Source of the DNA: Haemonchus contortus
Taxonomy: Eukaryota; Nematoda; Chromadorea; Rhabditida; Trichostrongylidae
Direction of reading: 5' to 3'
Length of the DNA stretch: 64,000 nucleotides
Assembly: GCA_000469685.2 (NCBI GenBank)
Contig: LS997566.1
Span: 17,427,545-17,491,544, forward strand
How positions within the stretch are numbered: the stretch's first letter is position 1; every line of letters begins with the position of its first letter. A program made the translations under genes and the position numbers. A model generated the notes under the pieces. The model did not search any database. It saw only the letters and a program-made list of their open reading frames with translations, and had not been told where the DNA came from. Below, one piece after another: positions 37,151 to 48,700 of the stretch.

Positions 37151-37179
37151 TATAAACTTCTTGCTTGTGATTTATATAT

Positions 37180-37570
37180 CCGCGCGTACATCTCCTTTCA
37201 GAATAATTTTAGTCTACCGTACTCCAAGCTCTACTGCAGAGCACTTCAATAATATACTCAAGTGTACTAATGACCCGTTAATTTGAGGATACCCATGTGT
37301 TCGTGTCGGTGATTTCAATCTACCTGATATCGACTGGATGCATGATTGCAAGTGCTCAACAACACTATCAAGCTCTTTCCTTGATATGTATGAAATCTTT
37401 TATTACTCTCAGGTGGTCCTTCAGCCTACCCGACATGATAATGTCCTCGATCTTATTCTCTGTAGTGATAATCGAATCGGGCCTAACGTTTCAATACATC
37501 CACGTATGGGTGGTAGTGATCACGGCTGCTGGAATGCTGTGATAAGAGGTGGAGTCGACTGTCATATTAG
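37180..37570 (+). mobile_element. Non-LTR retrotransposon AP-endonuclease fragment (CR1/Jockey-like)
   Basis: Two overlapping frames give IILVYRTPSSTAEHFN, then a GDFNLPDIDW motif (catalytic D and N of AP endonucleases), then VVLQPTRHDNVLDLILCS and GGSDHG. The order and motifs are those of a CR1/Jockey-type endonuclease and differ from the RTE copies in this window. Frameshifted; the RT domain was not found downstream. Confidence 0.7.
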
Positions 37571-38682
37571 TCACCCAGCTAAATTAGGTCTTGATTTGTA
37601 AAATACCGACTGTAAATCGCACCTGGAGTGACGGGCTAGTGTTCAGAAGATAGTGGGTTAGAGGAGCGTAATGCAACTGCAACACAGTTCGCGTTGCGAT
37701 CTCGGCGCCTGAAGCCCTCGTGACTGGAGACATCTCCTTATCTTCTTTATCTTCTTTCACAAAACAAAAAGCCACATCCTAGTCGCGCGAGGCCCATCGC
37801 CCCCACTATAAGTATATGCAAGCGATGGGCTCCAGAACAGCTGTCTGAACTGTTGATCTACACATGTTAACCCTTGCCTATTGCTGTTATCGTAATAACC
37901 TTTTTGATCAACTTATTTACTATCTACTCCCGCGAAATAGAAATGGTTGGATGATTTGTCTCATTCAAGCGTTAATTTGTAACCTTCTTCTGACGGGCTG
38001 TATTGCAATTGTAACTCAGTTCATGCTGCAATTTCGTCGCATCAAGCCTCGCGTGATTTGGAACACCTACTTATCTTACTTTCGCTTGAAACAAAGTGCC
38101 ACATTCCACTCGTGCAAGACAAGATGCTTCGCGCATGTAAGCATGATCGAGCGGAAAAAGACTCAGAACAATTATCGCTTCATCTTCTTTGTTATTTATG
38201 CTTTTTGTGCTTGTCTCACCAAAGTTTGAGATTTTTGAAAGGAAGTTCGTCGTACGAGTGTGGTAAAAGGTATCGCGTGGCACCCATACTTGTACAAAAT
38301 GCTAGGGACAAGTCAGATCCTATTTACCCATGAGAGAGCTGGTAGTTCATGCGTTTCCACCCTTCCTGTGTGATTATGCAAATTAATATGGTTGGTAATA
38401 AGAAAACATCTGGAATAAAACAATCTTTTGGAAAGTTGCTTTACTTTTTCAAAGTTTGTTATGCCATATTGCTGAATAAACCTGAATTCCACACAGAGGA
38501 GCAGAAATCAAGATGAGTGAGAACAAAGCCTTGGTGTAAAGCAAGTAACGCTTTTAAGTCTTTGCTCAGAAGAACCTGATAAGTAATGTTTTTCCGGACG
38601 TCTTTTTGGACCTCTAGGTATTTTTTATGTGTGCAAAAATTTCAAGTTTCAACTCATGAGAACTCAGGAACTCTTCCACTGA

Positions 38683-39232
38683 ATCACATTTTTAAAGGGC
38701 ACAGCTCACAAAAGTTTTGGGGTTCTCTTTTTCAAAAAAGAGGATATGTTGATGTAGAACAGTGCATCAGTGACGAAAAAAGGGAGAAAAAAATTCGCCT
38801 GCTCCACGAAACATAAGGTACTCTAAAAGTAGTGGAAGTAGAGGTTATAAGAGATTACCATGGCTGGAATGGCATGTGAGAGATGCTTGGACGAGATTTG
38901 ACTTGCTCGAACTGCGCAAAGAGTGACCACATCAAGCCGAAATTGTCCAAAACTGAATTTCAAACAACAGCGAAAAATGGGTCTTAGGAAATTGTTCGAA
39001 CCCTCTGTATAGGAGACCCTTGAGATGGTGCATACTCTACAATGCTGATAAGACTCATCCACTATGGGTGCTGCATTCACACGGTATAATCTCTGGCCCC
39101 TTGCCAGAGATTAGTGCCTCATGCAAGACGTTCTTCGACCTTATAACGAGGTATAGGGCGGACCCTCGAATTTATACAATGGAGAGATCTCAGAAACCAT
39201 TTTTATCGTGAATTGGTGGATTGTGCCTTTGA
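38683..39232. repeat. Dispersed repeat, copy A (about 550 bp)
   Basis: Shares an ordered series of blocks with 46296-46793: AGTGCGTC/GCATCAGTG, ATTCGCCT, AGTAGTGAAAGTAGAGGTT-like, GAGATTACCATGGC, GACCACATCAAG, then the end block TCAGAAACCATT with GTGCCTTTGAA. Same orientation. No coding sequence recognised. Confidence 0.65.
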
Positions 39233-39664
39233 ATTGAACGTCGTCGTCGTCGTCTAGTAATGGTTTGTATGTTATTCTTCTCCAATCCGCAATACGGAAC
39301 CTGTCGGCTGCTTAAAGACAGGTTGAACTTATGGCCGTCTGTCTCTGTTATATGCCAAATGGATTTTCTAAATATTATATTATATATCGCCAGCGTACAT
39401 TTGAGCCCTGATATCCCCTGAGTTCCCGCTGAATGCAGTAAAATCGTTTGTGTGATTAGGAACAGTAGCGGAGATAAGACACTTCCTGGAGGCCACTGAG
39501 ACAGCTGTCTCTCAGAAAAGTTGTGGTCCACCTAGACAGTAAAAAAAGACCGACTATTCAAGAATGGTTTAAATGAATGCAGAAATTGCCTCACCTCTGA
39601 GGTTTTAGTTAGGAATACTTTGGTTGCCTGGGTCTCCAATTATCGCTTCTGTCTTGACAATGAT

Positions 39665-40135
39665 AAAGGCTCAAATCAATGAGCGGAAGATGTAAGAACA
39701 TCCTGTAGTCTCGCGAAGCTCCAGTGAGTTTTGCAAAAGTGTGGATGACATAAGTTGCGCGAACGCTCTCCGAAACTCTGCTTGCTCACATGCCTTTCCT
39801 TCATCTAATAATCTGCCAGCTTTAGGGACAACTTGTGAAGAGTTTATAGACTTAGTGATTCTATATTTTATAATATTCGACAGGCACTGCGTGAACAGCT
39901 TGACTAGAGTTTTGATTGGTGGAAGATTCTTGAGATGTTCTGCTTCGATCCTATCGAGACCGAGCGCTGTACAATCCTTCATCGACGTTATGGCATGTCA
40001 AATTCTGGAGGGAAGATCTAAAAAAGCGATATATTCGCCAGGCCTAAGTCGGTGGGTAGGCATGTAGACGGTGGCTGCCGAAAAGATCCGAGTAGAAGTC
40101 GTAGTGGCGTCTTATACCTCGTAGCAGACGTCTCC
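39665..40135 (-). mobile_element. RTE LINE fragment with internal deletion
   Basis: The minus-strand frame has LGLDRIEAEHLKNLPP and LVKLFTQCLSN, the start of the RTE reverse transcriptase, then jumps to RLLDEGKACEQAEFRRAF, skipping the segment that normally contains the NYRPICLLS motif. The upstream part shows the MPTHRLRP linker. Confidence 0.82.
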
Positions 40136-40616
40136 TTATACGTCAACACAGTCTTGCTGGTTTTCACTGAGCACTTTGCATTCAGACAACGAAAGAAACC
40201 TAGTTAGAGTTGCGACGATAATTGATCGCAAACTCCTTCAGAGTAAGGAGAATGAGGTTCATCCATATTATTATGTTTGGTAGATTAGTAGCCGCTAATA
40301 GCTCGCAACGCTCTAACATGTGGTTTAGATGGACTCCAAGTAACTATCCAAGCTATCAGAGGGTAGTCTAGGGGTTTCAACTTCTGGGGGCTCGAGTCGC
40401 CCCTGCATATTTCCCATTCACTCAAATGGAAACTTTTGGTTGTGCCAATGTACAAAATGCCGGGCGCAGATTCTGTTAAGAGTACACATGGATATTCTTG
40501 CGAATATGCAGACGGTATAAATCGAACCATTACAAAAGAAATGGGATCCATAGTTCAGAGTTGATAATCGTACATCTTTGAGTGCGAAAGCGTCTGCACA
40601 GGGGGGGACGGAACTT

Positions 40617-40836
40617 ACGTGCGTCCGAGTGTGCGCGCGGCACATTGCGCGGCCAAGTGCGTGGTGATTCGAGCAACTCTGGAGCCTATCATTGAGGCCC
40701 AAATTTGAAGTAAAGAAGATTAGAAGGATCATCTGGCCCTACTAAACTGGTCTACTTCAAATTTGAGCCCCAATGATAGGCGACAGAGTCGTTCGAATCA
40801 CCACCCACTTCGCCGCGCGCATCCTCGGACGCACGT
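40617..40836. mobile_element. Foldback MITE copy 3
   Basis: Starts ACGTGCGTCCGAG and ends CTCGGACGCACGT, with the same GCGCGCGGC and AAATTTGAAGTA internal blocks as the 28.3- and 29.2-kb copies but about 24 bp shorter. Confidence 0.8.
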
Positions 40837-40839
40837 ATA

Positions 40840-42810
40840 TACCCATACCCTCTGCACAGCAAGAGCCCGTCAGCCCAGATCAGAGTGTATAGATTTACAG
40901 GCTGCATTGGGCCACTCATGGTCAAATCAACCAGAAAAAGCTGAATGGATTTGTTACGATTCAAGCACTTTCTTCTCGCAGACAATAAAAGTCACGAAAA
41001 AGCATCGTTTATTTAATATCACCCTCAGTACATAGACTTTTGGATTTTCAATTGTATGCCATGCTACAATTTCATATGTACATGGCTCTTATCACAAAAT
41101 ATCAATGATCGTAAGGTATCTTTATTTATGTACAGGCGAATACAAGGCACGAAGTGAGTATCACAGTGGAAGTCGGCTTTGAGGAGATTAAGACCGAAAT
41201 GCTATACAACCGTTGCTTTCGTTGTATCGATGTATTTTTCTGAAAAAAAATACATCAGTATGTTTTTGCGACATTTGTAGAAGAAACAGGGTAGAGAGAA
41301 AAGGTTCCGTCTCCCCTAATAACTGAGCCTCACAATCATGCATTCATGATTATCGATGCACTCAGACTTTAAGTGCACACAAATGAAGCCTAGGCTCATA
41401 AGAACTCACAAGGTTGGCGATTGGTTAGCAAAACTTAAGCCTTGACAAACATCAAGTCAAAACAAACTATATAAAAACTGTTGTCAGAGGTCCGAAGGTG
41501 ACTTTCCAAAAATTGTCATCAGCTTGTTAGTTATTAATGAAAGTGAGTCACTAATTCGTGAATGACACAATCGGTGACCTCACCCCCCTAAGGATGCCCG
41601 CTCCTGTTTCAAGTATTACTAGTAAAAGGGCCCTAGTTTATAATCATACTCTTTTTTGACTTCCTTATTCAAATGTTTATTTGGATCATCGTTCAAAACT
41701 ATAACAGCTTCAATTCTTACAATAAGAAGATTGAGGACGGTCTGGCATACGGCCTTGTAATTATGCCAGGTAGGCGCATAACCGTAAGCTAATCTGAGCA
41801 CCCTCATTGTATCGTAGTGAAGCTGTCTTTCATGATATCAATCTGCGCCAGCACTCGCTGCCATAACTAATGTAACTGTCCGGTTTATACTCCCCTCAAG
41901 CATGTCGGTCGCAGAAGATATTGACGGATTCCCTCCTTTTCATCCATTTCAGCGATCGGTACGCTCCCCAACTTTCATCTTATCTATCGCTCAACGGGCG
42001 TCATCTTCTTCAAAGTTCGATGGAATTCACCGATGAATATACCTGAGAACTGTTTTCACACTGTAATTCTTTAAGAAGCCTGACGAAGTCGATTCTTTCC
42101 ATCTGCGTTGACCTCAGCAGGCTTCCTCAGAATTGCGCCGCCACCATTATCTACAGCCTTCTTTACTCCGATGTATTGAGTAGCTAGGAGCCGTGCTTTG
42201 ACAAGCCACAGGACAAACTTTCCTAATTTTAGATCATCAACCTTGGATGGCGTCCATTGTTATATTCTTCACCTTCGCTGTGACACCGTTGCGAGTGCCT
42301 TGCGAGCTCCGTAGGCAAATAGTTCTTCCGAAGATTGCGTCATTTGTCAGTTTTGTGAGCGGCTTTCTTCTGTCTCACAGCTCGCTGGGCTTTATCGTTC
42401 CTGAGCCACGCTTCGTTGTGTACTCGAGAGATACTGTGACCTCCTCCAGTGGTCCCCTTACCCACTGTTGGGCAAGTTTGCCAAAGGCTCCAGATCGGTG
42501 GATCATTGGCGATTTGAGAGACCAGCTTTACGATTCCTCAACTTGAGGTTTTCTTCGGCTCAGTGCAGCTTTTACTACTGAACCTTCCAGTCCAGTCCTG
42601 TTCTCGATTTTTCGGGACCTCGATGACTGCTTCGGCCAGTGGATCGGCCGATGGAAACAGACCTTATCGCTCATTATGTGAAAAAGCCTAACGAGTCATG
42701 CACCAAGGATGAGACCCTGATGGTAAATGGCACGAAATGCCATTTGCCATTGGGGTTTCATCCTGAAGCCTTCGACTATTGTTAAAAACATCGTTAACGT
42801 CTTTCATGAT
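40840..42810. other. No confident gene; probable LINE debris
   Basis: The minus strand contains scattered short frames that may belong to the retroelement remnant at 42.8-43.6 kb, but no RT motif could be confirmed. Confidence 0.3.
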
Positions 42811-42819
42811 AAAAATTGA

Positions 42820-43600
42820 CCGTTTTCTTCTTCTAAGAACTCTGGACGGAAATGACTGGTCCCAATTGATATGATTTGAATTTGATTCAAATAAAAGGAA
42901 TGACTGGTCATTTGATAATGAAATAACGACTGTGCTTGATGAATATAATCACGTATCCTCGTGGTCCAGTTGATTACCGATTTGTTCGCGTAGGTGACAT
43001 GAGGCATATCATCCCAATTGTTGACGTTAGGAAGTTTGAGTCTGCTTGATCGACCCTTCAGGCTGTGTGAAAACAAATTCCAGAGTTTCCCGATGAAGTC
43101 CTCTTTCTTGGATGCTACACGTATCCTCCGGTGGTGCTTCCACCACCACATACTTCGCCCCGTTCTTGTCCTTGATTTCTTATGAGCCTCGATTGCTATA
43201 TCTTTTAAGAGAGGGCTGTGAAGTATGATTGGATCATCCCCGGGGATTAGCTTGAATTCTCTTGCAACTTCGAAGGAATGTCTTCTTTCTTTCATTGGTG
43301 TAGGTTATCTTCTGAATTTCCTTTTTCGCGAAGAACGAGCTGCAGACTGTCAGGGGTTGTGGCCAACCGAAGAGAAGTCCTGTTCGAGCCTCTCAAGATT
43401 GAACACTTGATTTGGCTCATCAATCTGATCCTTTTTCTCTATTCCCGTGAACCTCACCATTTGTCTACTAGTAATGTGACCATTCAGATTACCTAGTATA
43501 ATGAGATAAGCCCTCCCCGAACGGATTTGATAGCGGACACGGATAAAACTAGGGGCAGCCGGCTTGTAGTGCATTCACGGATATTGTTGACCACTACCTC
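42820..43600 (-). mobile_element. Probable non-LTR retrotransposon remnant (endonuclease region)
   Basis: Minus-strand frames give a LIILGNLNGHITS block resembling the GDFNGHIG endonuclease motif, then RFTGIEKKDQIDE, and further on a 163-codon frame (42804-43295) with RRIRVASKKEDFIGKL. Order and spacing suit the endonuclease-linker part of a LINE. The C-terminal half of the long frame is not recognised. Confidence 0.45.
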
Positions 43601-43754
43601 TTCTGTGAATACCCTAACAGCCATAAGCTGATCTTATTGGCAGCGGATACAGACATATGTAATTTCGGACATGGTTGTTGTGATTGGGTTGCGCCCCGTT
43701 GATCTGAGCCCGACGGTACCGACTATGTTTTTTGCAGAGCATGGTGTTTTCGTA

Positions 43755-43827
43755 GGCAGGGATCGAGCTCGCGCTCTCTTTTAGTGCAGACGTGAGCCGC
43801 CCTGTTAACCGCTCCGCTATCCCGGCC
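43755..43827 (-). repeat. tRNA-like element (tRNA pseudogene or SINE head)
   Basis: On the minus strand an A-box-like TAGCGGAGCGGTTAACAGG is followed about 35 bp later by a B-box-like GAGCTCGATCCCTGCC. The acceptor ends GGCCGGG and CCTGCC do not pair well, so a functional tRNA is unlikely. Confidence 0.5.
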
Positions 43828-43829
43828 GT

Positions 43830-46290
43830 TCATGAGTGTCGAACATACGCCATGGATTTCTATACGCTTTCTTAGCATATTCTTCAACTTCTTATTCGCT
43901 CAGCATCGAAATGATTTCAATTGGTACCATCAGAAACCTACTTCTGGAGAAAATCTCAAAACTCGGAGTAGTAAACATCAGAAATCGACTTGGTACTAGT
44001 GCAAGTCATCCGCAATGCAGCACATAAGGGATGCTTGAAACGGAAATTTTTCAATTTTTCTGTATCAGTAGATGACAAAATACTTGAAAGTTATGAACGG
44101 TTGCTATTTAACTTGCGGTTCTCTGATTGCCTTATTCGGTAAATGAATACTTCGATAAGGCTAGCTTCTTGTCTCCTACTTTTCTACAAAAGTTAGAAAA
44201 AAAGGGATATGCGAAAGAAGCTGTTCGAATGAATCGAAACAAAGTTGAGAGAACCGATCACTCCATCGTTCAGTTCCCAGTCATCATTAGGCATCAAAAC
44301 TGATTGGTTGGGATACATTTACAAACCTGATATCATCTTCGATCGTTGTATATCCACACGAACAAACCAGACACCGATGGCTAAGATTCCTATTACCAGT
44401 AAACAAGTGATCGTGTAGATCACTATCAGCCATGCTGACCACATCTGAAACATTCATAATTATTGAAGATTGCAAATTTGACACCGAGAAAATCGCTGAA
44501 TCACTGGAAGTGCTATCTCGGGAGAATCACACACTTTCATATAAAAGGAAAACGACGGAAGGAACATACAAACCGGTGCATGGGTTTTCTACAAGAAGCT
44601 CGAGCTTCCGCGCTCATACATGCATATAATGAACTGCTTGTGGTCAGCAATTGAAAGATGGAAAGGTTCTGATAGTCTCAGCCATTCCTTAAAGGCAGGA
44701 TCGACAGCGACTAGAAATTTGTATTAGCGGTACTTTCCATTCTTCGAAATTTAGCAGATGAAGAGGGCAGTAGTGTCCACTGAGACCAGTATCACCAAAG
44801 CCCCGAGTGGATGTCGAACAAAACCCACAAAAGCTGGAAAGAAGCAGGAGATTGGGAGCGCTTCTTTGTACGGTATCGCAGTGCGAATCAATGAGCAAGT
44901 AGTGTGACAGCTTTCGTTTAAAGTGCAAATTTCATCAAAGCACTGCATTTCCTTGAATGTTCAAGAGTCTATAGAGCGTATTGCCTTCAATTGCAGTAAT
45001 TCAACTACTCAGAAAATATCTCAGCCACTCCTGTGAATGGAAAAGAGTAACAAAAGAATGATAATTGAGGCTTCACCAAATTAGCTAAATCAGAGCGGTT
45101 GGAGGGAAAAACGGGCTAGAAGTAAGTGCAGTAGGACAGGGAAATCATTAGTCAATTAAGCTATCAGTATTTGCAAAAGTACAAATGAACAGGTTCGCGG
45201 AATGATCGATGTGCGCTAAGAAATCCGTGAACATACGACGGAAGATAGATCGATCATAGAGAAAACAAAGGAAAGTCTTAAGAGAGTGTTCCTAGCTACT
45301 GGTATACAATGACACACCCCTGCAAACAGTCACAGCATTTTGACTGGTTCCTGCGGTTGTAACGGTAATGAACGACATGGCATATCAGGGTGATTAGTTG
45401 CGAGTGGATATTCCATAAGTCAGGCAAACTAATTTTGTTAACTCAAAAGCTGAAAGCGAATGTTAATCTAGAGGCTAAGCGAGATTTAGGAACCTTCCAG
45501 AACGAGCTACAGCTGAAAAGTCTAACCTTCAGATTTTCAAAGCAGGGTATTTCCTAAGCTACTAGTTCGCTTAAGACCCGTAGAGTGGAAGATTTCAAGA
45601 AGCGGGGCTATTGCCCTCGCAGGAAACACCACTGAAAAAGGTGTCAGGTTAAAGAAAGCCTTGTGGAGGGTAGAATCGGGTCCAAGAATGGGTATCAAGG
45701 ACGAAATGCGGCATTACCATCTTTCCCTCATAAGGTCCCCTTTACATACATGGGTCAACGAGGAAAAGAAAGACATAATGAGTTGTGATAGACTGAAAAC
45801 TGCAGCAGTGAAAGTAGTACTGAAAGGAGTAACCCGTGGGGCTCTCGAATAAGATGTAGTGCCAGCTGATTTATCATAAACCCCACAATCACCACAATTT
45901 TCAGAGAGAACGTTGCAATGAACGACTTGTCTTACGAAGTGCAAACCAAATGAATGACGGACAATACCCAGAAAGAAAGTGTCAGTCCGGACTAGCCAAA
46001 GAAAACCTGCTCAAAGCCTTATGTGCAGAAATAGAGGCTCACAACCAGGCGATTTGCAAAATAGTGCAAATTTTAAGGGATATGGAGCTATTCGATGCAA
46101 CAGTTGTTCATATAATACGTGATCTGCACTCAGAAGGAAACTTTCATTCGTGCTTCTATAATGGGAAACAATTTGAATTTCCAGTTCAGCCATGAATATA
46201 GCTCAATGTTTGGGTTAGGAACGATCCTTCGCTTGTAAGAAGTAGACCTCGGGTTGCCCATGGTGGAGGCACAAATCACGATAACTTTGA
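43830..46290. other. Mostly unannotatable; two orphan exon-like stretches
   Basis: On the minus strand 44444-44327 is an exon-like segment: acceptor GTTTCAG, ATG, a strong membrane helix (WLIVIYTITCLLVIGILAIG) and a donor CAG/GTTTGT. Just upstream, 44723-44600 encodes FKEWLRLSEPFHLSI after a TTTCTAG acceptor. The phases do not join, so no gene is called. Confidence 0.35.
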
Positions 46291-46295
46291 GGTTC

Positions 46296-46793
46296 CCGTC
46301 CAAGTTGAAAAGAGGAAGTGTCGATGTAAAGTAGTGCGTCGGTGGCGATGAAAGCGAGAGAAATTCGCCTACTTCGCGAAAAATAAGGCTTTCCAAGAGT
46401 AGTGAAAGTAGAGGTTGTACGAGATTACCATGGCGGAAATACAAGGTGTATTCGGATGAGGTTTCAGTTTCAGTTACAAATGAGCAAAGAGACGACCACA
46501 TCAAGTCATTATTGCTTAAAATTGCCTTCTGCTGTCATCATAGGTCATGAGAAGTTGTTTGAACTTCTGATATGGGAGTCCTTTAAGATAGTGCAATCTC
46601 TACAGTACCGTTGAGACTCGTCCCCTGTGGGTGTGTCATTCGTACGATACAATGACCGGCCCCTTATTAAGCCCTATTCAGGACGTTTCTGCACCCAACA
46701 TTGGAACATATGGTATCAGGAGGAGCCTTGAATTCACCTTACGGGAAATTTTCAGAAACCATTGCTTTCGTGAACTGTGCCTTTAAATCATAT
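46296..46793. repeat. Dispersed repeat, copy B (about 500 bp)
   Basis: Aligns in order with copy A at 38.7-39.2 kb, ending GTGAACTGTGCCTTTAAAT. The same terminal string is seen alone near 6492-6516, suggesting a truncated third copy. Confidence 0.65.
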
Positions 46794-46799
46794 GGCAAT

Positions 46800-48460
46800 A
46801 TGGTCTCTGCTTTGTAGATATCGAAGAAATGCCCAAAAGACGAGATGAGTAAGCAAAGGGCCCACAATGAAAAATCAGGATCAAGAGGACCGGCGATGAA
46901 GTGGTGATGACACAGTGTCGCCCAAGCAAATTCACGTATACAACGACCGGAAATTCCGGTCTCACGCAATCATTGGAGCGGGTGAGTCATCAAGAGGACA
47001 CAACGGGAATCCAGCACAACAATAAGCGTTCTTCCCTCTCTTTCTACTTGGGTGGTTTTTTCTCATACATCGCAACAGTTTCAATTGGGTAGAGGCGCGA
47101 GAGGATTAAGGGGAAAAAGATGGGCTGTGATTGATACGAAAGCGAGTCAAAAGGTCAAGAAGTCAGAAAAAAAAACCCAAGCGATACTACGAGCCCAACT
47201 GATAGCAGTATTCTTTCTATTCATTCTCCGTTTGCCTTCCTTTCATTTATTTTGTTTGTGTATTTTCGCTCAACGGTTGCGCAACGGCCATTGAGCGCAA
47301 AACACACAGGATGCAGTCTGCAAGAAACATGCATTCACCGCTAGACTGTAGAAAGTTTGGTTTGTGAGAGATGAAAAGCAAAAACAACAAAATAGATGAG
47401 CTATTACCGCTCGAAAGAGCAATGCTTGTCAGCAGCCGGTTCGGGAACGTAAAGAAAATGATCGTGAGTAACCCGTTCGGAGAACGCGTTCTCGACCAAG
47501 ATGTCGATTTTATTTCTTCTATATCGCATAGACCAATTGAGGAATACAGGAGCAGTGGGGTAAATGGCTCAGTCCGAGAAGGCTCGATGGAGCTCAGAGA
47601 GAATTCTACTTCAACTTACTCTATTTCACTCATTCCGGAATGCGCGATTGTAAGATCTTTGTTGATGTTTTGAGTCAGGCCACATTGCTTTAACATTTTA
47701 CCGCTGCTAATCAAATAATTTGAAAGCGTTACATTAGAGCTTTGCCCCCCACTCAAGATAACGTCGTTAGGTGGATTTCCATAGTAGAAACAAGTATTCC
47801 TCTACTATCATCGCTCAGAGGTGTGCCGTGCTGCTAGCATTTTGGATTATTCGGACGAAAGCAAAGTAACCATCCTGGTTCAGCCTTCAGTCCAAATACA
47901 CAGTTGTGGCATACGGCAGCCCATAGCTTCTACCATCTTTTGTTTTACAAACTCCGTCCTTTACCTTGCTGATGACGTGAATGAATGAATGATGCTGCTC
48001 AATGTTAGTCGCACTCGCGTCAAAGTTAGCACTATAAATAACAAGTTGGAGCAAGAAGAACTGCGAAACTGAAGATTAAGTCACAATGCTCAGTGTTGTG
48101 TAGAGTTCGTCTTCCTCACTATACCATCAACACTTTGTAATGTTACCAATGCCACATGCAACATGAACCAAAGCTGCTTGATACATTCTGTTCCCCCGAC
48201 CTGTTACGGATATCTACTCGAAGTCGAGGGCTAAGAGTAGGACATTACATAAATATTATATTTCAAGATGAACCACATATTCGTTCTCACTGAAGCAAGC
48301 ATTCGAATGCTCCTCGACACTTACACATTAGTTTTGGAGCGATCAACTTCTAATTGGGGACGAAACATTCATCTAAGTCTGGATGGACACGGCAAGCTGC
48401 GCGAGGACCAGAATTAGGCGAATGGAAAAAAAAGAAATTTTTCTGTCTGACGAGAGAACC
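46800..48460. other. No recognised gene
   Basis: A 100-codon plus frame (47371-47673) contains a plausible 62-bp intron (GTGAGT near 47463 to CATAG near 47530), but no family is recognised. Confidence 0.3.
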
Positions 48461-48464
48461 ATGG

Positions 48465-48700
48465 GTACGGATACATTGGTGGGTCCAAAGATTCGCGCGG
48501 TGAGCTCCGCGGCGAATTTCGTGGCGATTAGACGGCTCTGGCGTTTATCACCAAGCCGTAAAGCATGCACACAGAACATCGACGAGATCCAGAATTGGAA
48601 CTGCTTACGAGCAAGCACATCGATCTGATCGATATAAGGAAATCATGTGAGTATTACGCCAGCGCCAAAATTTGCGTCTTCGGACGCACCAATGTTCCAT
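48465..48700. mobile_element. Foldback MITE copy 4, diverged
   Basis: Ends ACATTGGTG-GTCC-AAAG and its complement (GCGTCTTCGGACGCACCAATGTT), with the shared GCGGCGAATTTCGTGGCGATTA block. The termini differ from copies 1-3, indicating a subfamily. Confidence 0.6.

Noticed and set aside
42247..42546. 99-codon plus frame with hydrophobic stretch
   Set aside because: Probably the complement of LINE debris on the minus strand; no acceptor or domain.
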